In this document: positions 37,901-50,154 of the stretch, piece after piece
Numbering within the stretch: position 1 is the first letter of the stretch
Layout: each line of letters opens with the position of its first letter
NCBI GenBank assembly: GCA_019914995.1
Contig: CM034140.1
Location: 248,001-312,000, forward strand
Direction: 5' to 3'
DNA: 64,000 nt
From: Acanthochlamys bracteata
Taxonomy: Eukaryota; Streptophyta; Magnoliopsida; Pandanales; Velloziaceae
Position numbers and translations under genes: made by a program
The notes under the pieces: model-generated
What the model saw: the letters and a program-made list of their open reading frames with translations, nothing else
What the model was told of the DNA's origin: nothing
The model's database searches: none

Positions 37901-39051
37901 AATGGGAGGATCTTGTGGGTAATATGCCACTAAAGATATGTTATCCAGCTTTGGAACAGGAAGAATGGCGTATCATAACTGGAAGTGATCCAAAGAATAC
38001 GTAAGTATTGCTAGGTAATAAGCTTTATTCAAATTCTGATTGCTCAGTTTTCATTATGCATGATCATGTGCGTAGGTGCATGTTCTTAAGTTTACTCATG
38101 CCTGAAGTTCTGAAATTTATTTTTCACTCTTATATGTGGCCATCTTTGCTAGTCTTGGTGGTCATCAACATTCTGAATGTCCTGGATACAGCATTCTGAG
38201 CTAGTGTGAATCATGTACTTCCCCTGTCAATTCAAGTTTCTAATTCTTCAACATGTTCACAAGTTACCATGACTGATTTTCATCTGCATTAAACAGCAGT
38301 TTGTTCTCACATCTGTGTCTTAATAAATGCTGTTGAGGATAATTGCATCTTTATAGAAAATTCTGGATTTTAGATTGTTCCTTCTTTGAGATATCAACGT
38401 ATATGCGCTTGCTTATATAGAGAAATTATTCAAATTCCTGTAGCATGTACTCCCTCTCTGGCTGCCTGTGGTTGTATCTAGGAACCCGACACTCTCATGG
38501 TTATCTATACTTCTCTTTGGCATTTTGAGCACTATGAGCTGCTTAATTGAGTTGGTTTTGCTAACAAAACTTCTCTGCATTGCAGCCCTTGGTCTTATCA
38601 TAATGGTGGGTCTTGGCCTACACTTCTGTGGCAGGTTAACTCCTGTTCATTTCAGTGAGCATAGCATTTTGTTCTTTCCTTCCATTTTGAGTTTTTGACT
38701 CTCTTCTCCTTCATGCTATTTTAGTTCACTTTGGCTTGCATCAAGATGGGGAGGACTGATCTAGCTCAAAAGGCTGTTGATATAGCTGAGAAAAGACTTT
38801 CTGATGACCAGTGGCCTGAATACTATGACACCCGAACAGGGAGGTTCATTGGAAAGCAATCAAGGCTTTATCAGACTTGGACCATAGCTGGTTTTCTGAC
38901 ATCAAAGATGTTGCTGCGTAATCCTGGTATGATTAGCTTGTTGACATGTGAGGAGGACCTGGAGCTCCTTGAAGGCTGTGTTTGCAGTCTGAACCAAAGT
39001 TCTCGAACAAAGTGCTCTCGCCGTGCTGCCAAACCACAGGTTTCTGTATAG
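34917..39051 (+). CDS. Alkaline/neutral invertase, organelle-targeted clade
   Basis: GH100 enzyme that splits sucrose into glucose and fructose at neutral to alkaline pH. Exons: 34917-35300, 35385-35624, 36605-36770, 37185-37396, 37507-38000, 38586-38634, 38725-39051; 1872 nt, 623 residues. The first about 90 residues are Ser/Arg/Ala-rich ([20 protein letters not shown], later [18 protein letters not shown]), a likely mitochondrial or plastid presequence, absent from cytosolic members. The catalytic domain carries [99 protein letters not shown] and [20 protein letters not shown], all characteristic. The ATG is chosen because the presequence starts there, although the frame stays open 351 nt further upstream. 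The 49-nt sixth exon is very small. It converges on the gibberellin 2-oxidase gene. Which family member it is cannot be settled by eye. Confidence 0.95.
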
Positions 39052-39929
39052 TCTTACGATAGTAGAACTATAGACATTCATACTGTACATATGACACAAG
39101 TGAAATGATTCATAGTATACGTGAAGATGATTACTAGTCCCAGTCAGTCCTGATGCACGCTCATAATTTTTCTTGAGCACAGCATCTGGAAAGAGCTAAA
39201 TTCTGGGGCCAGGTTATAACCTGTTTAGTATTTGTAACTGAACTGAACCTTTATTTCAGCTGGATGTTTCTCTGTAGTTTGGAGATCACCTGTTGAATTC
39301 TTTTTATTAATTATCTCTTGTATTCCTTCGGAGGTTGCAAGAAGTTTGCCGGTTGCTGGGCTTGCCAGTAGTTGTGGCTGAATATTATTAGGAAAAGCTG
39401 ATTTCTCAGCTTACGTGATTGATGTACAAACTCTTGAATGAAGAACTATATTTGTCTTCCTAGTAGTTTCTTCACCTGTGTTTCTATATTTGTCTTCCTA
39501 GTAGTTTCTTCCATTTTTTTGCAAGTCTTTGAATTTAATCTCTTCTTGTAAGTGTGAGGAACGCACTGTTCATCCTGTCGTGTGGTGTACACGGAGAGCT
39601 CTGCACGGAATCACGTTCGCTAGCAAGGTAAGCTCTTCCTGCCAGTTACCTTTAAGCATGAATTTTAGTGTTCATTTTTTGCTGAGTATATTTACGCTGT
39701 TGATTAGTTTTCCGGCAAGGCTTATGTCTTTCAGAGATCCAGTTATTTGAGAAGCTAGAACCGTGCATTCTTCATAACTGCTACATTTTGTACATAAGGC
39801 GGAGAGTTATTTATAAGACACTGAGCTCATCACTCCCCATTAATATACTCACAAAACTTGCGGGAGGGACACCTAATCTACAAGTCTACCACTCCACTAG
39901 AGGTTTTCCTACAGGTCTGAGTTACAGAG
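39052..39929. other. Convergent 3' flanks of invertase and GA 2-oxidase
   Basis: 878 bp between two facing stop codons, holding both 3' untranslated regions. It contains a short direct repeat (39446-39511). No further gene was recognised. Confidence 0.6.
39446..39511. repeat. 28-bp direct repeat, period 38
   Basis: The 28-base text starting CTATATTTGTCTTCCTAG occurs at 39446-39473 and again at 39484-39511, apparently without mismatch. It lies in the probable 3' untranslated region of the invertase gene. The identity suggests a recent local duplication. Confidence 0.9.
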
Positions 39930-42900
39930 CTATTTCTTCAAGTCTTGTTCATCAACACGGAACAGGTCAAGCCGATTATCCGAGAGACGTAATGTGTACA
40001 TCACTCTCTTGTACTCCTCCCAAGTGTATGACTTGTACAGCCGAGGATTCTGGGGTGTGGTCATGTTCATGTTAGGAGAGATTACTTGTTTCAGTCCTGG
40101 AGCGGCAAAGAATGCATAGGATAGCCTCGAACAGCTGTACGAGTTTGCCATCACCCTGTGCCTCACACTCTTTATCCTCCCATTTGTTAATGCCTGCAGC
40201 AACAACAGCATCAAGAAAGGAAACAACAGGTAATTTGAACTTTACTATAGACGTCTAGTACTTGCTGAACAACAGTGATACCTCAAAAGTATGGATATAT
40301 AGTTGAACTGGTGTCGTAGCTGATACTATTTTCTTTATGAACAGATACGAGTCTATTATTAATGCTTATACACAGTAGTTTTGACTGTAAGGTTGTGAGA
40401 TGCATTCGTGTCAGAGGGGCTTCAAGTCGCAGTCAAAAGTTTTTATCTTTTCTCTTCTTCTGGACAAACTCACATGTATGAAATAGTGATTTAGCTAGGA
40501 AATTGAGCTCGATACCTGAGAGTCTGAGACTAACTGTCCCTAGGGTTGTTATGTAGTTAGCTAATGGCTGTTGCGTAATGCTATGCATGAACGGATACCT
40601 GAACAGTGTCTCCGACAAAGACAAACAACGCGTGCGGGTCCGGTGGTACTGCAACCCATGCACCACCGGCAGTCTGAATCTGGAGTCCAGGGACGTCGTC
40701 TGACCGGAGAATTGTGAGCAGCTGAGGGTCGGTATGTTCTCCGAACCCGATATCATTATTATCACTAGTATTATTAGCAGCATTGCTCTTACTGCTGGTG
40801 GTGGTAGCAAGGGGAGGGTAATGGTTGAACCTGAGCAATGAGTCAGGTTGTCTGATTTGGTTCAAGTATTCTGCAAAAGATGATGATTCATTACTACTAC
40901 TAGCAGTAGTAGTGGTACTGATTTGCAACCCTTGTGATAAGGTATGCAGCAGTTGAGTTGCCAGTGAACTCATGCACTGAACATATCTGTTCACTGCTTT
41001 CCTGCAAAAGAAAAACACGCGTTGCATCTAGTCAAAAGCAAAGCAAAGCAAAACAGAGCAAAGAAGCGACAGGTTTGTTTTGTAGAATCTCTATCTATCT
41101 TCTTCTGAGTGCAACGCTGCAAAAAGTTAAGTAGTGATAAGATTGAACACAGTAGAATCTATCTATCTTCTTCTATGTGTGTGGTTGTGTGTGTCTGTCT
41201 AGGGAAGAATGCCGCTTCAAGGAAAACTCTTTTTGGGGTAAAGATAAGTTTCAGATGATCAGGTGGTTATATGGCTTCTTTTAGTAAGAAAAATAGCAGA
41301 TACAATTCACGTTGTTAATATTAATAATAACAACAACAATGAAAAGTAATAAGCTTGACGAATTTATTTAGTAATGGGGATTTCCTCAGGTGTACTATCC
41401 TCATGTGGGTGATGAACTGTTTCCTTCTTCTTGCTGTCACTTGACTGATTCGGAGAGGTATACTATCATATCCTTTGTTTTCACTTTGATGAAGCAGTAC
41501 AAGTGAATTAACTTCATATTGTCCAAATATTTGAATCTTTGGCAATGATTTGAAGGAGTGTGCCGAGTACAAATGAAATTTATTTTGACAGAAATTTGAT
41601 GAGAGAAAAAAAAGGCTGAAATCATGGTACATAGAACTTGGTACTAGAGGAAAAAGAAAACAATAAAGCAGAGGAATATATGTTCCTTGAAAATTAATTG
41701 ATGATTGAATCGTAGTGTTTGCATTAACTAAGCTGCGGTGTTTATATAGGAAATATCTTCTAGAAGGAACAAAGATTACTTGCTTAATTATCAATAATAA
41801 TTTTGAAACAAACAAACATAGAAGAAACTATATTAAAACAATGAAAAAAAAACTTGAAAATAACATTAAAAAAAAAGAAAAAAGAAACATATAGATTAGC
41901 TCTATGAGAATCGCGAGTCTTTAGAAAATAGAATCATAGAACACTGGTGTTGCCATCAAGATTAGTAATTAATTTGTTTAGTTTAATTTTAAAATATCTA
42001 TCTAATAAATGTGTCTGCTTATATATCAGACAAGACAATAATAATGACCATGTGTTGATTTGATTTGATATTCACAGTTTCGATCATCCACATTTGAAAA
42101 TGGTAGCTATATATAAAGTTTCAAATCTTATATATAGTGATTAATTAAAACTTATATAATTATGATTATGTACATATATATCTATCAACTAGGTAGCTAG
42201 CTAATTGAGAGCGGTAGGGAACACATCTAATTAATTAATAGATATGATGAAACGATTGATTGACAGTTAAATAATACTTGTGACAAGCTAGCTATTCCAT
42301 TTAGTCAAAAATTAATTTAATTTGCACTAGCTTAGGAACTGTTTTTTAATTATTTCTTGAATTTCTTCTGATTTGATGATCTTTAATTGTTGTTTGATAA
42401 AGATCATCCAAACACTTCACATAACTAGATTCATTATATTGATTAATTAAGAAAATGTGTGCTTTCTTTCAACTGCCATTTCTTCATCATTTCAAGAATT
42501 TTTCTGAATTATCTATCTACTACGTTTTCTCTATATGATACATTTAATAATAAAAAAAGAATAAACGGGTACTATCGAGACGTGGAAAAAATTAAGAGTC
42601 AATGCAAAAAAAAAAAAAAAAAAAAGAAAGATTAATTGCTCGCAGTAAGAAGAGATGGAGACTACTTACGTGAATCTCTGAGGATCGTTCTTGAAGATTG
42701 CAGTAGAAACCTCTGCAACAGATTCTGTGTTAGTAGGCAGCAGCAGATACTCGAGCTCTCCGCTGTCTCCTCTGAACCCAATGTTCTTCATTCCATACCC
42801 AAACGGGTACGAAGCATTCATCATCATCAAACCACGATCTCCGGCGCCGTCGAGAACAGCAGGCGGCCTGCAATGCTGCTTCTGTTCTTGTTTCTGAGAG

Positions 42901-43109
42901 AAGAACTCGACTGCCAGAGCGTCTAAGTTAACGTCGACGGATTCAGGGAAGGCAAAGTTCGTAAGCTTGAAGAAGCCAAAAACTTCGCATGCTCTGGCTA
43001 CATAATCATTAGCAATGCTGCTGTCTTTGGTAATTTCGCACCAGTTCACTACCGGGACTACTTCTGCATCTGCTGATGAACGTATTTGCTCAACCGGTGC
43101 TACTACCAT
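39930..43109 (-). CDS. GA2ox: Gibberellin 2-oxidase, C19-GA type
   Basis: 2-oxoglutarate/Fe(II) dioxygenase that inactivates bioactive gibberellins by 2-beta-hydroxylation. Exons in coding order: 42670-43109, 40599-41001, 39930-40193; 1107 nt, 368 residues. The N-terminal domain has VPVVNWCEIT, ACEVFGFFKLTN, then PFGYGMKNIGF and GELEYLLLPTN, matching GA2ox YGxKxIGxxGDxGxxEYLLL. The jelly-roll core has FNHYPP (205-210), GEHTDPQLLTILRSDDVPGL with iron ligands His236 and Asp238, third ligand His293 in SVRHRV, and the 2-oxoglutarate pair Arg304/Ser306 in SRLS. Motifs and exon structure place it in the C19 class. Odd points are two low-complexity insertions (residues 176-188 and 212-230), Leu in place of the usual Cys after NHYPP, and a 14-nt poly(A) ending two bases before the ATG on the transcribed strand. 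It diverges from SFR2 and converges on the invertase gene. Confidence 0.93.
41082..41174. repeat. Short direct repeat in GA 2-oxidase intron 1
   Basis: GTAGAATCT..ATCTATCTTC TTCT-type text occurs at 41082-41106 and 41152-41174, differing by a 2-base CT insertion. It lies in the first intron of the GA 2-oxidase gene, near the 3' splice site of that intron. Probably a local duplication without function. Confidence 0.7.
42606..42625. repeat. Poly(A) tract of 20 bases in GA 2-oxidase intron 1
   Basis: Twenty consecutive A residues on the plus strand, about 45 bp inside the 5' end of intron 1. On the transcribed strand this is a U-run. Likely length-polymorphic; no retroposed sequence adjoins it. 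Confidence 0.9.
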
Positions 43110-45694
43110 GTTTTTTTTTTTTTTCTGGATTTTTAATCTTCTTCACTAGCTGAATGTTATGTTAGTTCGTATGAGAGAATTAAAGGTAGTGAATTGAAGA
43201 ATGGAGAAAAGGAAACGTTGTAGCGGTATATGTAGCTAGAAATCTGGTAGGGTTCCTGTTGGAGCGAAGATGAGAAGTGTTCAGCTGCATTGGTGGTTAA
43301 CTATTTAATTAATGTAGGAGTTTAGCAAAAGTGTCTACCAAGCACTAGCTAGCAAACTAGCAAGGAATAGGCTTAATTTCTAATAGGCTTTAATATGTAT
43401 TACATTTTTGATTGAATTCTCGTCCTAAAATAATTAGTAAGTTATTTAAAATTTAATATCTTTTTAAGTAGAAGTGTACGTTCTTTCTAACACATAATTT
43501 AGTGTAACGAATTATTAAGTTCATCGAATTAAGACATAATTTGGCCTGAATTTAAATGAGATGCTGCTTATCTATCTAATTAACTAGTTTATTTTTTTAT
43601 TCTAATATTATTTGTATTTCATTAGTTTTTAGAAGTGTATTGAAAATTAAAAAATTAAAAAATTAGAACTAAAATTTCATACGTGAAAATAGAGTTCTAA
43701 ATTTATTATGTAATTGAAACATATATATTATTCGGAACTCAAAATTTAATTAAAAGGTAAAGTTACAGGCATTTGAAACACACCCTTAGTCTCAATCTAG
43801 CTTACATGAAAGTCCAATATTATTATCCTCTCCTAAATAATTTATAAAATAATAACATACAACAATGTTGGGCCTTTAATTGCTATACTATGATAATTAA
43901 CCCACTTCACGTTCGTGTCATGAATTAAATAAATGTTTTCAAACAACTAATTATTCTTTGATCATTGATTCATAAGATTGTTTGTTGAATTAATTTTATA
44001 AGCACGAGTTAAAAATATTATCATTAATTAGCAAAACATATTTATTTATGTTTTTAATTTGAAGTTTGATATAAAAGTTGCATACCACCAAGTAAGTCAA
44101 TTAGCTAGATTAATAAATTACTTCAAACTTAAATAAAAAGGTGATGAAATTGATGTTTGAACTACGCTAATTAACTTTGCTCCTTTATGACCTAAACATA
44201 ATCAACTTTATATCCCAAGAACTTTAATCCCACATTATCGCCTAAATATTTTTTTAATCTCTATAACTTATATACAATTTCACCTTTTATTTTAAAATTT
44301 TGAATTGAGACTACAGATTTTAAAATTTTTAATCCCACAAATTTTAACATTTTAAATTAGAGATTCAAATTTTTAAAGATAGTTTTAAGCTTTTTCAAAA
44401 TTGAGTTATTTTCGGAAGATATTTGAACATGCTTATTGAACGAATTTTTAGAACGAAAAAAATTTAAATCTTTTTAGTAAATCATCTGGATTTTAAAATA
44501 TATATATATATATAATTTACTAAAAATTTTATAATTATTATAAAACATTTATTTAAAAATATGAAGTATGTATTTGAGATGATAAGTATATGAAAACATT
44601 GTCCATGTGAGTTTTTTTAAAGTAAGTTTTTAAAAATAAGTTGTTAGAAACGGTGTTCTTAAAAATGATATATTTTTTGGTATTAAAAAATAAGTTAAAA
44701 TAATTTTTTTTATTTTTTTATAATAAAAAATAAATTAGAAGTTACTTCTTGATAAAAAAGAAGTAATTTCGATGGCAAAAGAACGCAACCTTAATCTATA
44801 TGAGCAGGTCAGACATATATATAACTGCTATAAAAATTAGAAAAGAAACCTTTAATTTATTTTATTATATTGTTATAAACGGCGCACTGTATCGGTAGGG
44901 ATCCAACTAATCACATGGAGTTTAACTTATAGACGGTTAACGCGAATCTTTGAAACCGTTGAACGGCAGGTAGGGAGTTAGCCGACCAGTCGACATTAAT
45001 GATTCTCTTAATCAAATTAATTAATTATTACATGCCCGGATAATTAAAAATTAAGTTCCATTAAAATGCTAATTAATTTATCAGCTTAATCTTATGTTGT
45101 TTAAAAAGTTTGTTATTTTAATGTCCCATAATTATTCCCTGCTTTTGGGCCGTTCTTTTTGGCCCAATGCAAAAAATTAATTGGGTCTCTCTGTAGTGTA
45201 TCAACTCGTCATGGGCTGCTTCTAAAACTTAATTTATATAGTTTTAAGTTTTATTATCTTTTTTGCTTTATTGGGTGTTAACAAATTTTATTAAAGATAT
45301 CTGATGTGGTTTTGGATATTAGAAGAAGCCCTTAGAAAGTTCAGCCAAGTCAACTAGCCATGGCCGTTCACAACTTCACCGGATAAGCCATCGTGGAGAT
45401 TCCAAAACTACCCTCGGATTCTATTACGACTAGTAGTTCATATTCCGAATTTCCAAAACCTACTTTAAAGGGTAAAATAGTAAATAAATTCAAATACCTG
45501 TCAATTTATCCAATTTTTTTTCTCTCTCTCTTACTTGGACAATAACCTCACTGGCGTATTCTTCTCTCTCTCTCTCGCTCACTGCTTAGGTTTTTTTTAT
45601 TCGATAAAAAATTTCAATTTCAGGAAACAAGCAACAGGAGAATCTTTACACGAAAAGAATTCTCAAGAAATATTTCTATTTCTGTACTAAAATT
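43110..45694. other. Divergent GA 2-oxidase/SFR2 intergenic region
   Basis: 2.6 kb, strongly AT-rich. It includes one copy of a dispersed repeat (43637-43770), a possible degraded foldback element around 44620-44790, and, toward SFR2, site II-type motifs near 45148, 45161 and 45211 with CT microsatellites at about 45521-45531 and 45564-45578. No gene was recognised. Confidence 0.55.
43637..43770 (+). repeat. Dispersed repeat, copy 1 (MITE-like)
   Basis: About 135 bp alignable with 52949-53083 in the same orientation. Shared landmarks are GTATTGAAAA, AACTAAAATTT, AGTTCTAAATTT, TTATGTAATTGAAA, GAACTCAAAATT and GTAAAGTTAC at the end. Copy 1 is followed by ATTTGAAACACA; reversed and complemented this gives TGTGTTTCAAAT, which resembles TGTTTCAAAT just before copy 2, suggesting a shared terminal inverted repeat. 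Confidence 0.65.
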
Positions 45695-48600
45695 ATGGTG
45701 TTTGTGTTGGTTTTGTTGTCCGCGACGAAGCTCGCCGGAATTCTGGTAACTGTCACGGTGGCGGCCAACGCGATTTCTTTTTCTCGGTTCCGTCGGCGCA
45801 GTATGAGCCCTTTCCGCTCGCCGATTGATGAGTCTGATGAAGTTCTTGCGAATTTTAACACTGTGAATGCTGTCGCTGCTGGTAACAATCGGTTATTGAT
45901 TCTCAAAGTTTTGCTTTGTGTTCCTTTTTTCCCCCCCTAAAATGACTTTTTTTATTTGTTGATTGTGTCAACATTTTTTATTATATTGTCGTATTTTTCG
46001 ACGTTTTGGTTTCTGATAATTTTTCGAATTTAGTTTTGTTTAATGAGTTGATATGTTGGTAAATAAGTAGGTTGTGTAAATATCCGAGTAATGAGTTTGA
46101 GACCCAGTTTGGATATGGAGAGAGTGAGAGATTAACGAGAATAATTCAGCTTTTAGACTTTTGTTTTTAGCGTTCCCAAGGTGTTTGTGGAAATGTTTCA
46201 ATGGGATTGATATGGAAAATTTTTTATTTTTCGGCAAGGGAATTAAGTGTAGAAAGTGGCTCTATACTTCTGGTGGGCGCACCAAAGTTGGCGTCTTGAA
46301 ACTAATTGGTTGTTTGTTAGCGCTTAGGTGCAGTTTTTTGGACGACATTTTGTAAATATGGAGTTTCTGATTTGCATTTATGCTACTAGTTCTTATTAAA
46401 TCTTCGCTTCTGAAATGTGCTGAATACACTCCTCATTGGTGATGTACAGGAGTAGGATGAGTTTAATGATAGTTTAGCAGTGGACATAACTCTAGCTACT
46501 GTACTCTGACATCAGCTTTTCTTGTTAAGTTTGGGTGATTTGAGAATGCAGGAATTGACGGTGAAGCGCCGGAGGGAGATGGTTTCTTTTTCGGATTGGC
46601 AACAGCACCTGCGCATGTTGAGGACCGTCTTAATGACGCATGGCTCCAGTTTGCAGAGGAGCACCCCTGTGACAATCCAAACCCTGAACCGGGTACTCAG
46701 CAGCGTGTAGATTCTGTCTTGGCTACTGCCAGTGGTGATGGAGGCTCTCAGCAAGGTACCTTAGCTAGGAAAAAGTCTAAAAAGACTTTGGGTGCAGAAG
46801 GAAAGAAGCGCCTTAAGGTAGCCATGGAGGCAACGATTCGAGGTTTTGAGAAATATTCAGAGGAAGAGCATTGTAACAGCAAAGAGTGCAATCATGCTGT
46901 TGCTGCTTGGCACAATGTCCCTATCCCGTGAGTTGCTGAATGCCGTCTTGTAGTTTTGTGCATATATATTCCAAAAGTCTGTGCGGACTTACCCTTTATT
47001 CACTTATTTTCAGGCAAGAGAGACTTAGATTTTGGTCTGACCCTGACACTGAACTGAAACTAGCTAAAGATACTGGTGTAAGCGTCTTCCGAATGGGGAT
47101 AGATTGGTCCAGAATCATGCCAGAGGAGCCAGTACATGGACCAAATGAAATTGTAAGTTGGTGAGAAGCCCATCTTAGGCTTCTTAGCTTTGGGCAGTTT
47201 AACTTGCACGCAGGGTTAAGGGCACACTCCAATCAAACTGTGGATGCATGCTTGCATGGGAATCTTTTTTTGTTTCTAGTGTATGCAAGGACCTTTTATT
47301 GTTTTAGCTGAGACTAGTAGTCGTCTTAAATTATGCCCATTCACCTATTCTTAATATGTTTTTTCTCTAGGTCAACTATGCTGCATTGCAAAGGTACAGA
47401 TGGATTATTGAAAGAGTCCGTTTCCATGGAATGAAGGTGATGCTGACTCTGTTCCATCATTCACTCCCCTCTTGGGCTGGAAATTATGGAGGATGGAAAC
47501 TGGAGAAAACTGTTGATTATTTCATGGATTTTACAAGGTGAGTTTTGAGTATATTCCACAATTTGATGAAGACTTCTACTTTGGTTTGTGGAAATTGTGT
47601 CTTAAATTCAGGGTATTTACCATTTGTTTGATGCTAGGACTCTAGAAACAAAAGTGCTTTGATCACCTTTGGATTTATCTTCCTTTCCTTTTCCTGACTT
47701 TGTTCAATGATAGGCTCGTTGTAGACCATGTCTCAGACTTGGTGGATTACTGGGTGACATTTAATGAGCCTCATGTCTTTTGCATGCTTACATATTGTGC
47801 TGGTGCTTGGCCTGGTGGTGATCCAGATATGCTTGAAGTTGCGACTTCAGCATTGCCAACTGGTGTCTTTAAGCAAGCTTTGCACTGGATGGCTGTGGCA
47901 CATTCAAAGGCTTATGACTATATTCACGAGAACAGGTTGGGCTGAGTAGAATTTGCACAAATTCTTCCAGCTTTATACTAACAGCTTATTGTGTATAACA
48001 TTATATGATCATGCTGGCACTACCAGATTAACTATTTTAATTTCCATTTTCAGTAGGTTTAATTTCCTGATTTGAATAAATATTTTATTCAGCAAGAGCA
48101 GGGGGAAGACAATTGTCGGGATTTCACATAACATCTCATTCACAAGGCCCTATGGTTTATTTGATGTCCCTGCTGTTACGCTAGCCAATTCGTTGACGCT
48201 TTACCCTTATGTTGATACAGTTTGTGACAAGCTAGACTTCATTGGAATTAACTATTATGGCCAGGTGAGTGCTTATATAGCACTGAAATAGCATGAAGAA
48301 AGCCGAAGTCAAATCTGATATGATGGCTTTTATCCAGGAAGTTATTTCTGGCCCTGGCTTGAAGCTTGTCGAAAACGATGAATACAGCGAATCTGGACGT
48401 GGTGTTTATCCTGATGGTTTGTTTCGACTGCTGCTTCAGTTCCATGAGAGATATAAAGAGCTTAAAATTCCATTCATAATCACCGAAAATGGAGTATCTG
48501 ATGAGACTGACTTGATAAGACGTCCATACTTGCTGGAGCACCTTTTGGCTGTATATGCAGCTATTTTAATGGTAACCCACTTGATCTTGATTCTAGATTT

Positions 48601-49260
48601 TGGATCAACTAGTCTCCTGTTCCCCTCATGTAAATGAAATGCTTGGGTAATGCAGGGTGTTCCTGTACTTGGCTACTTATTTTGGACAACTTCAGATAAT
48701 TGGGAGTGGGCAGATGGATATGGTCCCAAGTTTGGACTTGTAGCAGTTGATCGCGCCAATGACCTTGCTCGTATACCCCGCCCGTCCTACTATTTATTCT
48801 CTAAGGTTGTGAGGACTGGTAAGATTACAAGATCGGACAGACTACAAGCTTGGAACGAACTTCAACGTGCTGCTAAGGAGAAGAGAACTCGACCATTTTT
48901 TCGAACAGTTGACAAAAATGGTCGTATGTATGCAGGTATATTCAAAACTCCAGCAGCTATGGTTTAAATTAGTTGATGAACAGTATTTTCGTTGCATAAG
49001 ACAATGCCTCTTTAAGGCTCATGTCATTTAAGTGAGGCTCTAACCCAAGATATTTTTGTACAGGAGGCTTAGATGTGCCTATTCACCGGCCATTTGTACA
49101 GAGAGACTGGCGGTTTGGGCATTACGAGATGGAAGGATTGCAGGACCCAATAAGCCGCCTGCTGCGATTAATTGTTCAACCTTTTACTCGCAAGGACGCT
49201 CACCAACCAGAAGAAGAGGACGGGATGGTTCTCCAGCCACTGTCAGATGTTTCGGTTTGA
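45695..49260 (+). CDS. SFR2: SFR2, galactolipid:galactolipid galactosyltransferase
   Basis: GH1-fold enzyme of the chloroplast outer envelope that moves galactose between monogalactosyl-diacylglycerols, making oligogalactolipids and protecting chloroplasts during freezing. Exons: 45695-45881, 46552-46927, 47014-47152, 47371-47537, 47714-47935, 48093-48264, 48338-48571, 48656-48935, 49064-49260; 1974 nt, 657 residues. The N-terminus MVFVLVLLSATKLAGILVTV is a hydrophobic membrane anchor. Then come FFFGLATAPAHVEDRLNDAW, an insertion unlike ordinary beta-glucosidases (about 90-150), FRMGIDWSRIMPEEPVHGPN, FHHSLPSWAGNYGGWKLEKT, the acid/base TFNEPH (Glu308), FIGINYYGQ, the nucleophile ITENGVSDETD (Glu471), and GYLFWTTSDNWEWADGYGPK. 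The C-terminal extension ends PLSDVSV. These features separate SFR2 from hydrolytic GH1 enzymes. All introns are GT-AG. No damage seen. Confidence 0.97.
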
Positions 49261-50154
49261 GTCTTCTTATTTGCACTGTGAGAAGGTGCAACAAACCAGA
49301 TGTGGACCTTGACGCATTTACCTGTGCTACTCTTCTGGCCACTTGGGGTCTTGTTGCATTTGTCATTGTAAATAGCTGGCAACTTGGTCTCTCTCAAGTC
49401 TCAACTAGGAATCATCACCTCTAGAAAATATGTTGCTGTGTAGTGTATATTTCACCCAAATGGTACCAGTCCAATTTTTAAATGCCATGGTTCTCTGTAG
49501 TTTCCATGACATGTTCAACGTCAGTCTCTATCTAACTTTGAATACTATTTTAACTCTTGTTACGGGATTGACACTGATGTTTTTCTCATCAGTGTAAATT
49601 TGAACGCTTCTGCCGATGATTACATAGAATAAAAATCATTTAACTCTTCTGCGGAAAGATAATCTATGTCTTAACATGTTATCGTTTACGTTACTTCCGC
49701 AACTTACGAGACATATCAATCATAAAAATAAGACTCAGACCACAGTTAAACAGTACAAAACTTTGAATTGTGAACCAAATTGAAACAGAAAGTTTTTAAC
49801 TTTTAAATGGAGGGCATAGAAAGCTGTTAGAACTACGGCCATTCAGATAAGCTCAGGTCTTTAGATTGTCTTGCAATGCCAGGCATATTACTCTTTTTTG
49901 TTATTACTACTTACTGAAAGCATGATGAACAATGAACAGACCTGCGTTTATCTGATGATCTCGTAATGCTACCCTTATCCTTTTGTTATTCCTTATACAA
50001 TGAAGATTAGGACAAAATTTTTGCAGCCTTTTCTTCAACACTATATTCTTGTCCTCCTTGTGACCACCACTTGTGCAACATTTTTAACTTCTTGTATCTT
50101 TGTTTCACTTCCGTGACTAATAAACACTCTGGAAGAAAGACATCCGAAGCTGCC
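49261..50154. other. Intergenic region between SFR2 and the carboxypeptidase gene
   Basis: 894 bp holding the SFR2 3' untranslated region and the promoter of the next gene in the same direction. No strong motif, repeat or extra gene was recognised. Confidence 0.6.

Noticed and set aside
42606..42625. Poly(A) tail of a retroposed pseudogene
   Set aside because: No recognisable coding sequence or flanking duplication adjoins it; it is a simple homopolymer in an intron.
39930..43109. Calling this gene ACC oxidase, flavonol synthase or GA 3-/20-oxidase, all 2OG-Fe(II) dioxygenases
   Set aside because: The PFGYGxKxIGxxGDxGxxEYLLL-type segment and the three-exon layout are specific to GA 2-oxidases.
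45695..49260. Ordinary GH1 beta-glucosidase
   Set aside because: The N-terminal anchor in place of a signal peptide, the AHVEDRLNDAW segment, the inserted loop and the C-terminal extension match SFR2, not hydrolytic GH1 enzymes.
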